A DNA stretch of 64,000 nucleotides from Natronomonas salinimetallica (GTDB lineage: Archaea > Halobacteriota > Halobacteria > Halobacteriales > Haloarculaceae), in contig NZ_JACDNQ010000007.1 of NCBI RefSeq assembly GCF_013839515.1, forward strand, positions 16,978-80,977, read 5' to 3'. The notes beneath the pieces were generated by a model. The model saw only the letters and a program-made list of their open reading frames with translations, made no database searches and was not told the origin of the DNA. A program made the position numbers and the translations under genes. Shown here piece after piece: positions 34,002-42,778 of this stretch (the first letter of the stretch is position 1; each line of letters starts with the position of its first letter).

Positions 34002-34478
34002 CGTTACCTCGCCCGCCCGGCGCAGTTTTTCCAGCGTCCGTTCGACGTACGACTCGGGGACGCCGGCGGCGCTCGCGTACCCGACGACGTCGGCCTCGGT
34101 CGGTTCGTCGAGTTCCACGAGGCCGTCGAGGACGACCTGCTTTCGACTCCGCGTCGATCGGTTCCCGTCCCCGGAGCGATCCCCGGCGGCCGACACCGCC
34201 TCGGGATCGATCCCGGATGCCGAGAGGTACTCGACGTCGTCGATCCCGACCCCGTCGACGTCGATCGACTCGGGATCGACGAACTCGCCGTCGTCGGCCC
34301 GCTCGGCGAGCATCGAACTCCGGACGCGCGCGGCGGCCCCGGAGCTGTCCGTCTCGGCGAACGCCCGGAGCTTCGAGAACTGGTGTGTGCGCCGACAGCG
34401 CGGGCACCGCGACGTTTCCGGCCGCCCCTCGACGATCCAGAGGGCGTGACACTCACGACACCCGACGACGGAGTACAT
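33972..34478 (-). CDS. zinc-ribbon protein, DUF5817-like
   Basis: A 168-residue protein. The N-terminal zinc ribbon MYSVVGCRECHALWIVEGRP then SRCPRCRRTHQF has two CxxC knuckles. The middle is acidic and variable, and the C-terminal ~60 residues form a winged-helix-like segment KQVVLDGLVELDEPTEADVV ... ASAAGVPESYVERTLEKLRR AGEV. This fits the haloarchaeal DUF5817 family, likely nucleic-acid binding (inferred). The stop codon falls in the first unit of a 30-bp repeat array, so its C-terminus (RTDGVYRRL) is itself repeat-derived. It is divergent from gltB. Confidence 0.75.
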   Translation of the reverse strand: MYSVVGCRECHALWIVEGRPETSRCPRCRRTHQFSKLRAFAETDSSGAAARVRSSMLAERADDGEFVDPESIDVDGVGIDDVEYLSASGIDPEAVSAAGDRSGDGNRSTRSRKQVVLDGLVELDEPTEADVVGYASAAGVPESYVERTLEKLRRAGEVTRTDGVYRRL

Positions 34479-34526
34479 ACGGACATTCCCGTCGGCTGTC
34501 AGTTGAATCTGCCGCTCGACCCCGGA

Positions 34527-34602
34527 CCTCCGCATCCGCCCTAGACCTCCACATCCGCCTTGGGCCTCCACATCCGCCCTAGACCTCCACATCCGTCCCG
34601 TT
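34527..34602. repeat. 19-bp tandem repeat, four units
   Basis: CCTCCRCATCCGCCYTRGR at 34527, 34546, 34565 and 34584, in the region between the DUF5817-like gene and gltB. Confidence 0.88.
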
Positions 34603-34649
34603 CGCGGACTGACGTCGAACGCGCCGATCCGCGTCCGACGGACGGTACG

Positions 34650-34700
34650 ATCAATTACATTATATGTCCTTGTATGAAATAAACCCACCCTTATACTTTG
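34650..34700 (+). promoter_or_regulatory. AT-rich promoter region of gltB
   Basis: Contains CATTATATG (34659-34667) and TTATACTTT (34691-34699), 42-81 nt before the ATG at 34740. Which is used is unclear; either implies a short leader. Confidence 0.5.
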
Positions 34701-34739
34701 AGGGGAAGCCTCTTGTTCCGGTCTGCTATACCCGAAGGT

Positions 34740-37700
34740 ATGTCTGAGCCAACTGATCGCTCCGCGAGCACGGCTGGGCTTGCGGATCCGAACGACTATC
34801 GCGCGAACTGCGGGGTCGGCGTCGTCATGGATCTCGACGGCGACCGATCCCACGGCACGGTAGCGGACGGTATCGAACTGCTCGAGAACCTCGAACACCG
34901 CGGTACGACGGGGGCCGACGAGAACACCGGCGACGGGGCCGGAATCCTCCTCCAGACGCCACACGAGTTCTTCGACGACGAGATCGAGGCCCTCCCGGAC
35001 GCGGGCGAGTACGCCGTCGGCTCCGTGTTCATGCCGCGGGACGAGGAAGCGATCGCCCGACTGCAAGACCTCACGGAGCACGTTTTCGCCGAGCACGGAC
35101 TCGACGTGTTCGCCTGGCGGGACGTCCCGACCGACAACGCGTCGCTCGGCGAGACGGCCGTCGAATCGGAACCGGTCGTCGTCCAGTGTTTCGTCGAATC
35201 GGATCTCGGCGACGACGCCTTCGACCGTGCGCTGTATGTCGGCCGGCGCGACCTCGAGACGACGATCGAGGAGCGCGATCCCGACGGCGCGGCCCGGTTT
35301 TATGTCTGCTCGCTCGACCGCAAGACGGTCGTGTATAAAGGCCTCCTGACGGCCGAGCAACTGCCGGCGTATTACCCGGACCTACTCGACGACCGCGTCC
35401 GGTCGACCTTCGCGATGGTTCACGCCCGGTTCTCGACGAACACCCTCGGCGCGTGGCACCTCTCGCATCCGTACCGAAACATCGTCCACAACGGGGAGTT
35501 CAACACGATCCAGGGCAACATCAACTGGATGCGCGCCCGCGAGGACGACCTCGAACACCCGGACTTCGGCGGCGAGATCGAGACGCTCCGACCGATCATC
35601 AACGATCCCGAACAGTCCGACACCGCCTCCGTCGACAACGCGCTCGAACTCCTGATGGCGGGCGACCGGGAGATGCCCCACGCCCTCCGAATGTTGATTC
35701 CCGAGGCCTGGCGTGGCGAGGCCAACCGCGTCTCCGAGGACCGCCGCGAGTGGTACGACTACCACGCCTCGCTCGTCGAACCGTGGGACGGTCCCGCCCT
35801 CGTCGCGGCGACCGACGGCGATCGAATCGGCGCGGTCCTCGACCGAAACGGGCTCCGGCCCTGTCGGTACGACGTGACGAGCGACAACACCCTCGTCATG
35901 GCAAGCGAGGCCGGCGCTCTCGAGTACGACTTCGGCGAGATCGAGCGCCGCGACCGCCTCCAGCCCGGCCAGCTGTTCGTCGCCGACCCCGAGGAGGGCC
36001 GTATCGTCCCCGACGAGGAGATCTTCGAGGACCTCGTCGACGAACGGTACGGCGAGTGGGTCGACGAACGCCAACTCACCCTCGACGACGTCGCCGACGC
36101 CGACGAGGCCACACCGCGGGGCTCCGTCGACTCGATCCGCTCCCAGCAGGCGCTGTACGGCTACACCGAAGACGAGATGAGCCACCTCATCGAGCCGATG
36201 GCGACGGAGGGAAAAGACCCCGTCGGGTCGATGGGCGACGATACGTCGCTTAGCGTTCTCTCGCAGTTCAACCGCCCGCTGTTTAGCTATTTCAAACAGC
36301 TCTTCGCGCAGGTCACGAACCCACCGCTGGATTACATCCGCGAGGAGCTCGTCACCTCCATGGAGACGCGACTGGGCTACCAGCGGAATCTGCTCGGCGA
36401 GACGCCGGAACACGCAGCACAGCTCGTCGCCGACTCCCCGGTGCTCACCGACGCACAGACCGCGGCCATCAAAGCCCTCGACGGCGACCTCTCGACGGCG
36501 GTCCTCGACACCACCTTCGACCCCGGAACCGACCTCGAAACCGCCGTCAGGGACGTCCGTCGGAAGGCGACCATCGCGGCGCAGGAACACGACGTCATCG
36601 TGTTATCGGACCGGAACGCCGGCCCGAACGCGATCCCGATCCCGGCGTTGCTCGCGACCGGCGGCGTCCACCACCATCTCGTCCGAAACGGCCTCCGGAA
36701 TCACGTGGGACTCGTCCTCGAATCGGGCGACCCGCGTGCGGTCCACCACGTCGCGACGTGTATCGGCTACGGGGCCGGCGCGGTGAACCCGTATCTCGCC
36801 TACCAGTCGATCGCCGACGTCGTTGCAGGCCCCGACGGCGCAGACGAGGGGAGGGCGATCGAAGCCTACATCGAGGCGGTCGAGGACGGACTCCTGAAGA
36901 CGATGGCGAAGATGGGGATCTCGACGGTCGAATCCTACCAGGGCGCACAGATCTTCGAAGCCGTCGGCCTCGATTCCGAGTTCGTCGCCGAGTACTTCGA
37001 GGGGACGACCGCCCGGACCGGGGGTGCGGACATCGACGACGTCGAGGCCGACCTCAGGAAGCGATACGAACTCGCCTTCGCCGACGACCCCGAACTCGAA
37101 CTGCAGGGGGAGTACGAACACCGCTCCTCGGGGATGTTCCACGAGTGGAACCCCCAATCGGTCGGGACGCTCCAGAAGGCGGTCCGAAGCGGCGACTACG
37201 GGGAGTACCTGGAGTTCGCAGCGCAGATGAACGATCAGACGGAGAACCTCCAGTCGCTTCGGGGACTCCTGGAGTTCGACTCGGATCGTGACCCCGTCGA
37301 TATCGAGGACGTCGAACCCGTCGAGGAGATCGTCCAGCGGTTCTCGACGGCCGCGATGAGCCTCGGCAGCATCTCGCCGGAGGCCCACGAAAACAACTGT
37401 ATCGCGATGAACCGGCTGGGCGGCAAATCCAACACCGGCGAGGGGGGCGAACCCCCCGAGCGGTTCGGCACGGAAAAGGAGTGTAGCGTCAAACAGGTCG
37501 CCTCCGGCCGCTTCGGCGTCACCTCGACGTATCTGGCGAACGCCGACGAGATCCAGATCAAGATGGCACAGGGCTCGAAGCCGGGCGAGGGCGGCCACCT
37601 CCCCGGCAAGAAGGTCAACGAGATGATCGCGCACGTCCGCTATTCGACCCCCGGCGTCGGGCTCATCTCGCCGCCGCCGCTGCACGATATTTACTCCATC

Positions 37701-39263
37701 GAGGACCTCAAACAGCTCATCCACGATCTGAAGGCGGCCAACCCCGAGGCGGACGTCAACGTCAAACTCGTCTCGGAGGCGGGTATCGGTACCATCGCCG
37801 CCGGCGTCGCGAAAGCCAACGCCGACGTCGTCCACGTTTCCGGACACTCCGGCGGCACGGGCGCATCGCCGAAGACCTCGATCAAAAACGCCGGCCTGCC
37901 GTGGGAGCTCGGCCTCGCCGAGGCCAATCAGATGCTCCGCTCGACGGACCTGCGCTCGCGCATTCGCGTCACCGTCGACGGCGGGATGAAGACGGGCTAC
38001 GACGTGGCGGTCGGCGCGCTCTTGGGTGCCGAGGAGTACGTCTTCGGGACGGCCTCGCTCGTCACCTCCGGCTGTGTGATGGCCCGACAGTGTCACGAGA
38101 ACACCTGCCCGGTCGGCGTCGCCACCCAGCGTGAGGACCTCCGAAAGCGGTTCCCCGGCGAACCCCAACACGTCATCAACTACATGACGTTCATCGCACA
38201 GGAACTCCGGGAGATCATGGCCGAACTCGGCTTCGAGCGCGTCGAGGAGATGGTCGGCCGGGTCGACGCGCTCAAGCAGCGCGACGACGTCGAACAGACG
38301 AAAGCGAGCAAGCTCGATCTCTCCGCCGTCCTCGCGGAGCCGCCCGGCGACGACCGGTATAAGACCGAACCGCAGACCCACGAGATCGACGGGGCGCTCG
38401 ATTGGGCGCTCATAGAGGAGGCCGAAACGGCGATCGAGACCGGCGACCCGGTCTACATCGATCGGGACATCTCGACTGTCGACCGCGCCGTCGGCGCGAC
38501 GCTCTCGAACGAGATATCGAAGCGCTACGGTACCGACGGCCTCGCCGAGGATACGATCCGGATCGACTTCGGCGGTACCGCCGGCCAGAGCTTCGGTGCG
38601 TTCCTCCAGAACGGCGTTACGATGGAACTCACAGGCACCGCAAATGACTACGTGGGCAAGGGGCTTTCCGGCGGGACACTCGTCATCAACACGCCGAACG
38701 ATGCGCCCTACGAGCCCGAAAAGAACATCCTCATCGGTAACGTCTCCCTCTACGGGGCGACCCAGGGCGAAGCCTACATCAACGGAATGGCCGGCGAGCG
38801 GTTCGGCGTCCGCAACTCCGGGGTCAAAGCCGTCGTCGAGTCCGTCGGCGACCACGGCTGTGAGTACATGACTGGCGGCGTCGTTGCCTGTCTCGGCCGG
38901 ACCGGCAAGAACTTCGCGGCCGGGATGTCCGGCGGCGTCGCCTACGTCCTCGACCGGGACGGCGACTTCGAGGAGAAGGTCAACTACGGCATGGTGTCGA
39001 CGACCGACGAGTTGGATCGCGCGGACAGACGGATGCTCAAGCGCCTGATCGAGAACCACGTCGCCCACACCGACTCGGACCGCGGCGAGTACGTCCTCGA
39101 GAACTGGGAGGCCGAACTCGGGAAGTTCATCAAGGTGATGCCCGACGCCTACGCCGACATCATCGAAGAGCGCGAGGAGGCCGACGTCCGGAAGGACCTC
39201 CCCACGCCGGTGGCCCCCGGAGCCGACGGCGAGCGCCCCGGACACGTCGCCTCCGACGACTGA
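34740..39263 (+). CDS. gltB: glutamate synthase, large subunit
   Basis: A 1507-residue enzyme of nitrogen assimilation, making glutamate from glutamine and 2-oxoglutarate. The N-terminal glutaminase domain has the Ntn nucleophile in DYRANCGVGVVMDLDG and FAMVHARFSTNTLGAWHLSH; this is followed by the central domain, the FMN/synthase domain (AAMSLGSISPEAHENNCIAM, GTIAAGVAKANADVVHVSGH), and the 3Fe-4S site CVMARQCHENTCPVGVATQ (Cys spacing 5 and 4). The C-terminal beta-helix (GGTLVINTPNDAPYEPEKNI) completes the alpha subunit. No gltD beta subunit is adjacent, so the electron donor (ferredoxin is a candidate) is encoded elsewhere or differs. Start ATG 34740 leaves 26 residues before the Cys. The TGA stop overlaps element A4. 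Confidence 0.95.
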   Translation: MSEPTDRSASTAGLADPNDYRANCGVGVVMDLDGDRSHGTVADGIELLENLEHRGTTGADENTGDGAGILLQTPHEFFDDEIEALPDAGEYAVGSVFMPRDEEAIARLQDLTEHVFAEHGLDVFAWRDVPTDNASLGETAVESEPVVVQCFVESDLGDDAFDRALYVGRRDLETTIEERDPDGAARFYVCSLDRKTVVYKGLLTAEQLPAYYPDLLDDRVRSTFAMVHARFSTNTLGAWHLSHPYRNIVHNGEFNTIQGNINWMRAREDDLEHPDFGGEIETLRPIINDPEQSDTASVDNALELLMAGDREMPHALRMLIPEAWRGEANRVSEDRREWYDYHASLVEPWDGPALVAATDGDRIGAVLDRNGLRPCRYDVTSDNTLVMASEAGALEYDFGEIERRDRLQPGQLFVADPEEGRIVPDEEIFEDLVDERYGEWVDERQLTLDDVADADEATPRGSVDSIRSQQALYGYTEDEMSHLIEPMATEGKDPVGSMGDDTSLSVLSQFNRPLFSYFKQLFAQVTNPPLDYIREELVTSMETRLGYQRNLLGETPEHAAQLVADSPVLTDAQTAAIKALDGDLSTAVLDTTFDPGTDLETAVRDVRRKATIAAQEHDVIVLSDRNAGPNAIPIPALLATGGVHHHLVRNGLRNHVGLVLESGDPRAVHHVATCIGYGAGAVNPYLAYQSIADVVAGPDGADEGRAIEAYIEAVEDGLLKTMAKMGISTVESYQGAQIFEAVGLDSEFVAEYFEGTTARTGGADIDDVEADLRKRYELAFADDPELELQGEYEHRSSGMFHEWNPQSVGTLQKAVRSGDYGEYLEFAAQMNDQTENLQSLRGLLEFDSDRDPVDIEDVEPVEEIVQRFSTAAMSLGSISPEAHENNCIAMNRLGGKSNTGEGGEPPERFGTEKECSVKQVASGRFGVTSTYLANADEIQIKMAQGSKPGEGGHLPGKKVNEMIAHVRYSTPGVGLISPPPLHDIYSIEDLKQLIHDLKAANPEADVNVKLVSEAGIGTIAAGVAKANADVVHVSGHSGGTGASPKTSIKNAGLPWELGLAEANQMLRSTDLRSRIRVTVDGGMKTGYDVAVGALLGAEEYVFGTASLVTSGCVMARQCHENTCPVGVATQREDLRKRFPGEPQHVINYMTFIAQELREIMAELGFERVEEMVGRVDALKQRDDVEQTKASKLDLSAVLAEPPGDDRYKTEPQTHEIDGALDWALIEEAETAIETGDPVYIDRDISTVDRAVGATLSNEISKRYGTDGLAEDTIRIDFGGTAGQSFGAFLQNGVTMELTGTANDYVGKGLSGGTLVINTPNDAPYEPEKNILIGNVSLYGATQGEAYINGMAGERFGVRNSGVKAVVESVGDHGCEYMTGGVVACLGRTGKNFAAGMSGGVAYVLDRDGDFEEKVNYGMVSTTDELDRADRRMLKRLIENHVAHTDSDRGEYVLENWEAELGKFIKVMPDAYADIIEEREEADVRKDLPTPVAPGADGERPGHVASDD

Positions 39264-39333
39264 TACCGCTTGCTGTCCCCGGTGCGAGTGATCCGGGGTG
39301 CGACAGGCGGTCGTGACGGACAGCCGGCAGTAT
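39263..39333 (+). repeat. palindromic intergenic element, family A, copy A4
   Basis: 71 bp, ends ATACCGCTTGCTGTCC and GGACAGCCGGCAGTAT, core GGTGCGACAGGCGGTCGTGA. It starts at the A of the gltB TGA. Confidence 0.83.
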
Positions 39334-39388
39334 GGGACGGATCGATACACCGACTCGCCGCCGAGAACCACGGCGAATATTGGCCAAC

Positions 39389-39397
39389 AGATAAATA
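39389..39397 (+). promoter_or_regulatory. TATA box of the lipoprotein gene
   Basis: CAGATAAATAT-type box 27-35 nt before the ATG at 39424. Confidence 0.55.
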
Positions 39398-39423
39398 TCC
39401 CCCGGAAGTCCACGGTAACACGA

Positions 39424-40080
39424 ATGAGACGAAGGGCACTCATCGCCGGTGCGGGCGGGCTCACGCTTTCGGCGTTCGCGGGCTGTCTGGGGGCCGTCGG
39501 ACTCGACGAGTACGAGGCGACCCCGGCCGGCGTCGAGGCGGCCGTCCGCGAGGAGACGGGCTACGAGCGGACGAACGTCGAAGCGCAGGTCATCAGACGG
39601 ACGGTCGACGTCGGCGTCTCCGAGGAGATAACGGTCCGAAACTACCTCACCGAGTACGAAAAGGGGGTCGATCTCGGACCCGTGGGGAACGTTCGGGCGG
39701 CCGCGTTCACGGTGCTCACCTCCCCGCAGATCTCGATCGCCGGTCGGGAACTCAACCCGATCGAGGGGATGTCGACCGAGGAACTCGTCGGATCGATCGA
39801 AGCCGACTTCGAGGGGATCGAGAACGTAGAGCACGTCGAGGACGGCGAAGCCACCGTCCTCGAGCAAGAGACCGCAGAATCGATGTTCGAAGCCGACGCG
39901 GCACTCGGGGACGGGGTGACCGTCGACGTGAACGTCCACGTCACGGAAAGCGTTCGGACGGCGAGCGACCATCTGGTTACGATCGGCGTATACCCACAGC
40001 GGGTCCAGGACGCCGAGGAGGACAACGTCGCCGCGATGATGGAGGGCGTCGTCGAGGACGCCGACGTGGACGTAGCGTGA
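39424..40080 (+). CDS. DUF6517-like secreted lipoprotein
   Basis: A 218-residue surface lipoprotein. The leader MRRRALIAGAGGLTLSAFAG ends at a lipobox (AFAGC) with the lipid-modified Cys at residue 21; an arginine pair and moderate hydrophobicity suggest Tat export, usual in haloarchaea. The mature part has a repeated beta-alpha pattern (TNVEAQVIRRTVDVGVSEEI, FTVLTSPQISIAGRELNPIE, VDVNVHVTESVRTASDHLVT) as in the DUF6517 family, function unknown. It has its own leaderless promoter and is convergent with the DUF2062 gene (6-nt gap). Confidence 0.75.
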   Translation: MRRRALIAGAGGLTLSAFAGCLGAVGLDEYEATPAGVEAAVREETGYERTNVEAQVIRRTVDVGVSEEITVRNYLTEYEKGVDLGPVGNVRAAAFTVLTSPQISIAGRELNPIEGMSTEELVGSIEADFEGIENVEHVEDGEATVLEQETAESMFEADAALGDGVTVDVNVHVTESVRTASDHLVTIGVYPQRVQDAEEDNVAAMMEGVVEDADVDVA

Positions 40081-40086
40081 GCCGTG

Positions 40087-40569
40087 TCAATTTCCGTCGC
40101 GTTCCGGGAGTACCCCGACGTCGATGTCCCGCGCCCGGAACGTGGTAACGAGTCTGAGGACGACGACGTAGCCGATGACGGTGAACACGGCCGCCAGGAT
40201 GAGGTTGCCCACGAGCAACCGAACGACGATTTCCGGTCCCGCCGACAGAGAGAGCGTCGACGGTGTCGCCCCGGGGGGCGGGCCGAGGAGTCCGGTCCCG
40301 AGCGAAAAGCTCGCCGCGTAGACCCCCCACTTCACCGCGGGGTTGAGGACGGCCACGGACGCGAACAGCGCGAGTTTGCTGATCCGGTCGACGAGCGCGA
40401 CGAGCGCGACGAAGACGAGCAGTCCGGTCCCGAGCGTCGGGAGCGCCGTGATAAATACGCCGAGCGCGAAGCTTCCCGCGACGTCCTCGGGCGGGTGGTC
40501 CTCCTCGAAGGCCGCCACGAGTTCCGACCGAACGCGGCTGCGGTAGGCGGCGATCCGTCCTCGGGCCAT
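40087..40569 (-). CDS. DUF2062 membrane protein
   Basis: A 160-residue membrane protein starting MARGRIAAYRSRVRSELVAA. The DUF2062 pattern includes a glycine-rich segment EDVAGSFALGVFITALPTLG (helix 1) with LNPAVKWGVYAASFSLGTGL as conserved P-W motif, and further helices VFVALVALVDRISKLALFAS and LLVGNLILAAVFTVIGYVVV. DUF2062 proteins are small membrane proteins sometimes near glycosyltransferase or transport genes; function is not established. ATG 40569 is supported by the basic N-terminus. Convergent with the lipoprotein gene. Confidence 0.75.
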   Translation of the reverse strand: MARGRIAAYRSRVRSELVAAFEEDHPPEDVAGSFALGVFITALPTLGTGLLVFVALVALVDRISKLALFASVAVLNPAVKWGVYAASFSLGTGLLGPPPGATPSTLSLSAGPEIVVRLLVGNLILAAVFTVIGYVVVLRLVTTFRARDIDVGVLPERDGN

Positions 40570-40594
40570 ACTGACGCATGGGTGCCGGGAGATA

Positions 40595-41236
40595 TCAACG
40601 TTCCCTCCCGCGTCGCTCCCGGAGCGCTTTGAGCCCCCGCTCCGTGGCCCCCGACAGGTGGGCCTGCCCGAACACCGCAACGGTGAGCGCGCCGAGGGCG
40701 TTGAACACGAGATCACGGACCGTATCGTCGAGTCCGTGCTGGGCGAGCGGCATCGAGATTCCCGTCGCGTCGGCGGCGACGTCGAGTCCGAACTCGAATA
40801 GCTCCCACACCACGGCGAACGAGAGGACGACGACGAGGACGTATACGAAGAAGAACTGCCGGGGCAGATAGATCCGGTCGCTGTGGAGGTCGACGGCGCG
40901 GGCGAACGTGTAGCCGACACCCGCGACGAGCGAGGCGGACATCGCGTGTGTCAGATGATCCCACCAGCCGATCTCCGCGTAGAGCCCGGCCGACCCCATC
41001 GTGTGTAAAAACACCGCGAGCGTGATCCAAAGCCCCAGCCAGGGATCGATCGGGATGCGGTAGTTTCGCTCGAAAATCGCCGGTGTGGCGGTGATGAGAA
41101 GCGAGATAGCCGCGTTCGTGATCGCCTTCGGCTCGCCGGCGACGACCCCGTATCCGAGGAGTCCGACCAACACCAACTGGATGCCGCGGGTGAGCCGCCG
41201 TTGGTTCCGGACCGACGGACGGGGCAGACGTATCAC
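40595..41236 (-). CDS. YjdF/DUF2238-like membrane protein
   Basis: A 213-residue membrane protein with about six helices. GTG 41236 overlaps the TGA of the upstream gene (GTGA), so both are read from one transcript. It has RLTRGIQLVLVGLLGYGVVA, a central EIGWWDHLTHAMSASLVAGV with conserved Asp-His and His positions, and FVYVLVVVLSFAVVWELFEF. The WDHLTH ... WELFEF arrangement resembles YjdF/DUF2238 (VanZ-related) proteins. Substrate unknown. The C-terminus is basic (GLKALRERRGRER). Confidence 0.65.
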   Translation of the reverse strand: MIRLPRPSVRNQRRLTRGIQLVLVGLLGYGVVAGEPKAITNAAISLLITATPAIFERNYRIPIDPWLGLWITLAVFLHTMGSAGLYAEIGWWDHLTHAMSASLVAGVGYTFARAVDLHSDRIYLPRQFFFVYVLVVVLSFAVVWELFEFGLDVAADATGISMPLAQHGLDDTVRDLVFNALGALTVAVFGQAHLSGATERGLKALRERRGRER

Positions 41237-42039
41237 CGTTGGATCACCCGCTGGATGCTGCGGCCGAGCCGACGGCCGCGCCGTTTGAAGTACGTATCGA
41301 AGAGCAGGCCGGCGGCGATCCCGGCGAGCGTCACCCAGACGAACTCGGTCATAAGCGCCGCGTTGGCATCCCCACCGGTCGGTCCCGGCGCCGAGAGGAA
41401 CTCCGTCCCGAGCAGTCGGTCTGCGCTCCAGCGGACGATCGCCCACGCGGCGGCCGACGCGAGCGTGGTCATGACGACGAAGACGACGGCGAACCAGTGG
41501 GTCATCCGCATCCGGGTGAACATGTGGAGTTCGACGGTGACGACGAGCGCCAGCCCGGCGACCGAAAGGTAGTAGGCGAACGTTCCGATCTCGCCGCCGA
41601 AGAGCCCCCGGACCAGGACCGGGGAGAGGGCAAACACGAGGACCTCCCACGGGAGCATTGTCCGCCAGTCCCGGTAGGCGACGGGTGGGAGGAGCACGAT
41701 CACCCCGATGGCGGCAACGAAGAGTATCCACAGCCGGTCGAACTCGAGGAGGCTCCCGCCAAGTACCACCCCGAGCGCGCCGACGAGCGACCACGCGACC
41801 ACCGCGTTCACGCCCCCGCTTCGGAACAGTTCCGCGAGGAGGTCCTCTCGGTCGGAATCGGACCGGGATCGAGCCTCGGAATCGGACCGGGATCGGGACT
41901 CGGAATCGGACCGGGATCGGGACTCGGAATCGGACCGGGATCGGGACTCGGGATCTGGATCTCCCCCCGTCTCCGGATCCGGAGCGCCATCGCTTTCACC
42001 CCCTGTGGCGTCCCTCGGTCTCGGCGTATCGTTCCCCAT
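41233..42039 (-). CDS. membrane protein with acidic/serine-arginine repeat at the N-terminus
   Basis: A 268-residue protein. After MGNDTPRPRDATGGESDGAP, residues ~30-58 are a repeat of ESRSRSDS (24-nt tandem repeat at the DNA level), then about six membrane helices (VVAWSLVGALGVVLGGSLL, WILFVAAIGVIVLLPPV, WFAVVFVVMTTLASAAAWAI, FVWVTLAGIAAGLLFDT). The charged tail ends KRRGRRLGRSIQRVIQR. No family is recognised. Start at 42039 is the first Met giving sense before the repeat; the longer frame is unlikely. It forms a two-gene unit with the YjdF-like gene. Confidence 0.65.
   Translation of the reverse strand: MGNDTPRPRDATGGESDGAPDPETGGDPDPESRSRSDSESRSRSDSESRSRSDSEARSRSDSDREDLLAELFRSGGVNAVVAWSLVGALGVVLGGSLLEFDRLWILFVAAIGVIVLLPPVAYRDWRTMLPWEVLVFALSPVLVRGLFGGEIGTFAYYLSVAGLALVVTVELHMFTRMRMTHWFAVVFVVMTTLASAAAWAIVRWSADRLLGTEFLSAPGPTGGDANAALMTEFVWVTLAGIAAGLLFDTYFKRRGRRLGRSIQRVIQR
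41860..41955. repeat. 24-bp tandem repeat within a coding region (about 4 units)
   Basis: GATCGGGACTCGGAATCGGA repeats at a 24-nt period (for example 41890, 41914, 41938), the first unit diverged (GATCGAGCCTCGGAATCGGA). It encodes ESRSRSDS. Confidence 0.85.
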
Positions 42040-42174
42040 ACGGCAGCGTCGTTCCCGGACCGTATAACATTCATGCCGACGGATCGGTTCCCCCGTCAAC
42101 CGGGGCCGTACGTCCCCGCCGATGCCCCCACCGGGACGTTCCCAGGGCTCGCCCCCGCGATCGGCTACCGACCG

Positions 42175-42594
42175 TCACCTCGACCCGCGTTCGAGCTCCG
42201 GCTCGAACGCCGCAAACTGCTCGCGCCACGACGTCGGGATCTCGCGTGGGCTCCCGTCCTCGACCGCGACGAGCGTCGCGTTGGACGTCGCGGCCGGGTC
42301 GTCCCCGTCGCCCGGGAACACCCGCGAGTGCATCCGAAAGCTCGACCCGCCGACCTCCGTGACGCCGCAGGCGATCCGGACCGTTCGGTCCTCGAGCGTC
42401 AGCGGCCGGGCGAAATCGATCCCGTAGTTCGCGAGCACTACTTCGCGCTCCTCCCAGGGGACGTCCAGGACGTGATCGAAATACCGCAGTCTGGCCTGTT
42501 CGAGATACGTCGCATAGACCGCGTTGTTGACGTGTTCGAGGGTATCGAGATCACGGAATCGGATCGAGAGTTCGGTCTCGAACGGAAGCTCCAT
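42175..42594 (-). CDS. acyl-CoA thioesterase (hotdog fold, 4HBT type)
   Basis: A 139-residue hotdog-fold thioesterase. The catalytic region FRDLDTLEHVNNAVYATYLE carries the Asp typical of 4-hydroxybenzoyl-CoA thioesterase-like enzymes (DxxxHxNN), followed by YFDHVLDVPWEEREVVLANY and the strand FARPLTLEDRTVRIACGVTE. It should hydrolyse a small acyl-CoA; the natural substrate is unknown. The upstream 34-bp tandem repeat lies in the leader region. ATG 42594 is the start that opens the hotdog strand MELPFETELSIRF. Confidence 0.85.
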   Translation of the reverse strand: MELPFETELSIRFRDLDTLEHVNNAVYATYLEQARLRYFDHVLDVPWEEREVVLANYGIDFARPLTLEDRTVRIACGVTEVGGSSFRMHSRVFPGDGDDPAATSNATLVAVEDGSPREIPTSWREQFAAFEPELERGSR

Positions 42595-42632
42595 ACCGGG
42601 GCGGTGGCTTCGGGCGTCGAAGTGGGTTTCGC

Positions 42633-42712
42633 TTCTCTTTGCCGTCGCCGCTTCGCGGGCAACCCTTTCTCTTTGCCGTCGCCGCTTCGCGGGCAACCCT
42701 TTCTCTTTGTCA
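42633..42712. repeat. 34-bp tandem repeat, two full units and a partial
   Basis: CTTTGCCGTCGCCGCTTCGC recurs at a 34-bp period, with CTTTG at 42637, 42671 and 42705. It lies upstream of the thioesterase gene, on its leader side. Confidence 0.88.
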
Positions 42713-42778
42713 CCGCTTCTCGGATCGCCTCGGACGCGCCGCTGTTCGTGATGTCCGCTTCGGGTGACCCCCGCGTTT

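Noticed and set aside
34698..34739. Earlier in-frame start for gltB
   Set aside because: It overlaps AT-rich promoter sequence; ATG 34740 gives the expected short propeptide before the nucleophilic Cys.
36603..39464. Very long minus-strand open frame opposite gltB (over 900 codons)
   Set aside because: It is an antisense shadow in GC-rich coding DNA; no family motif, and gltB on the plus strand is complete.
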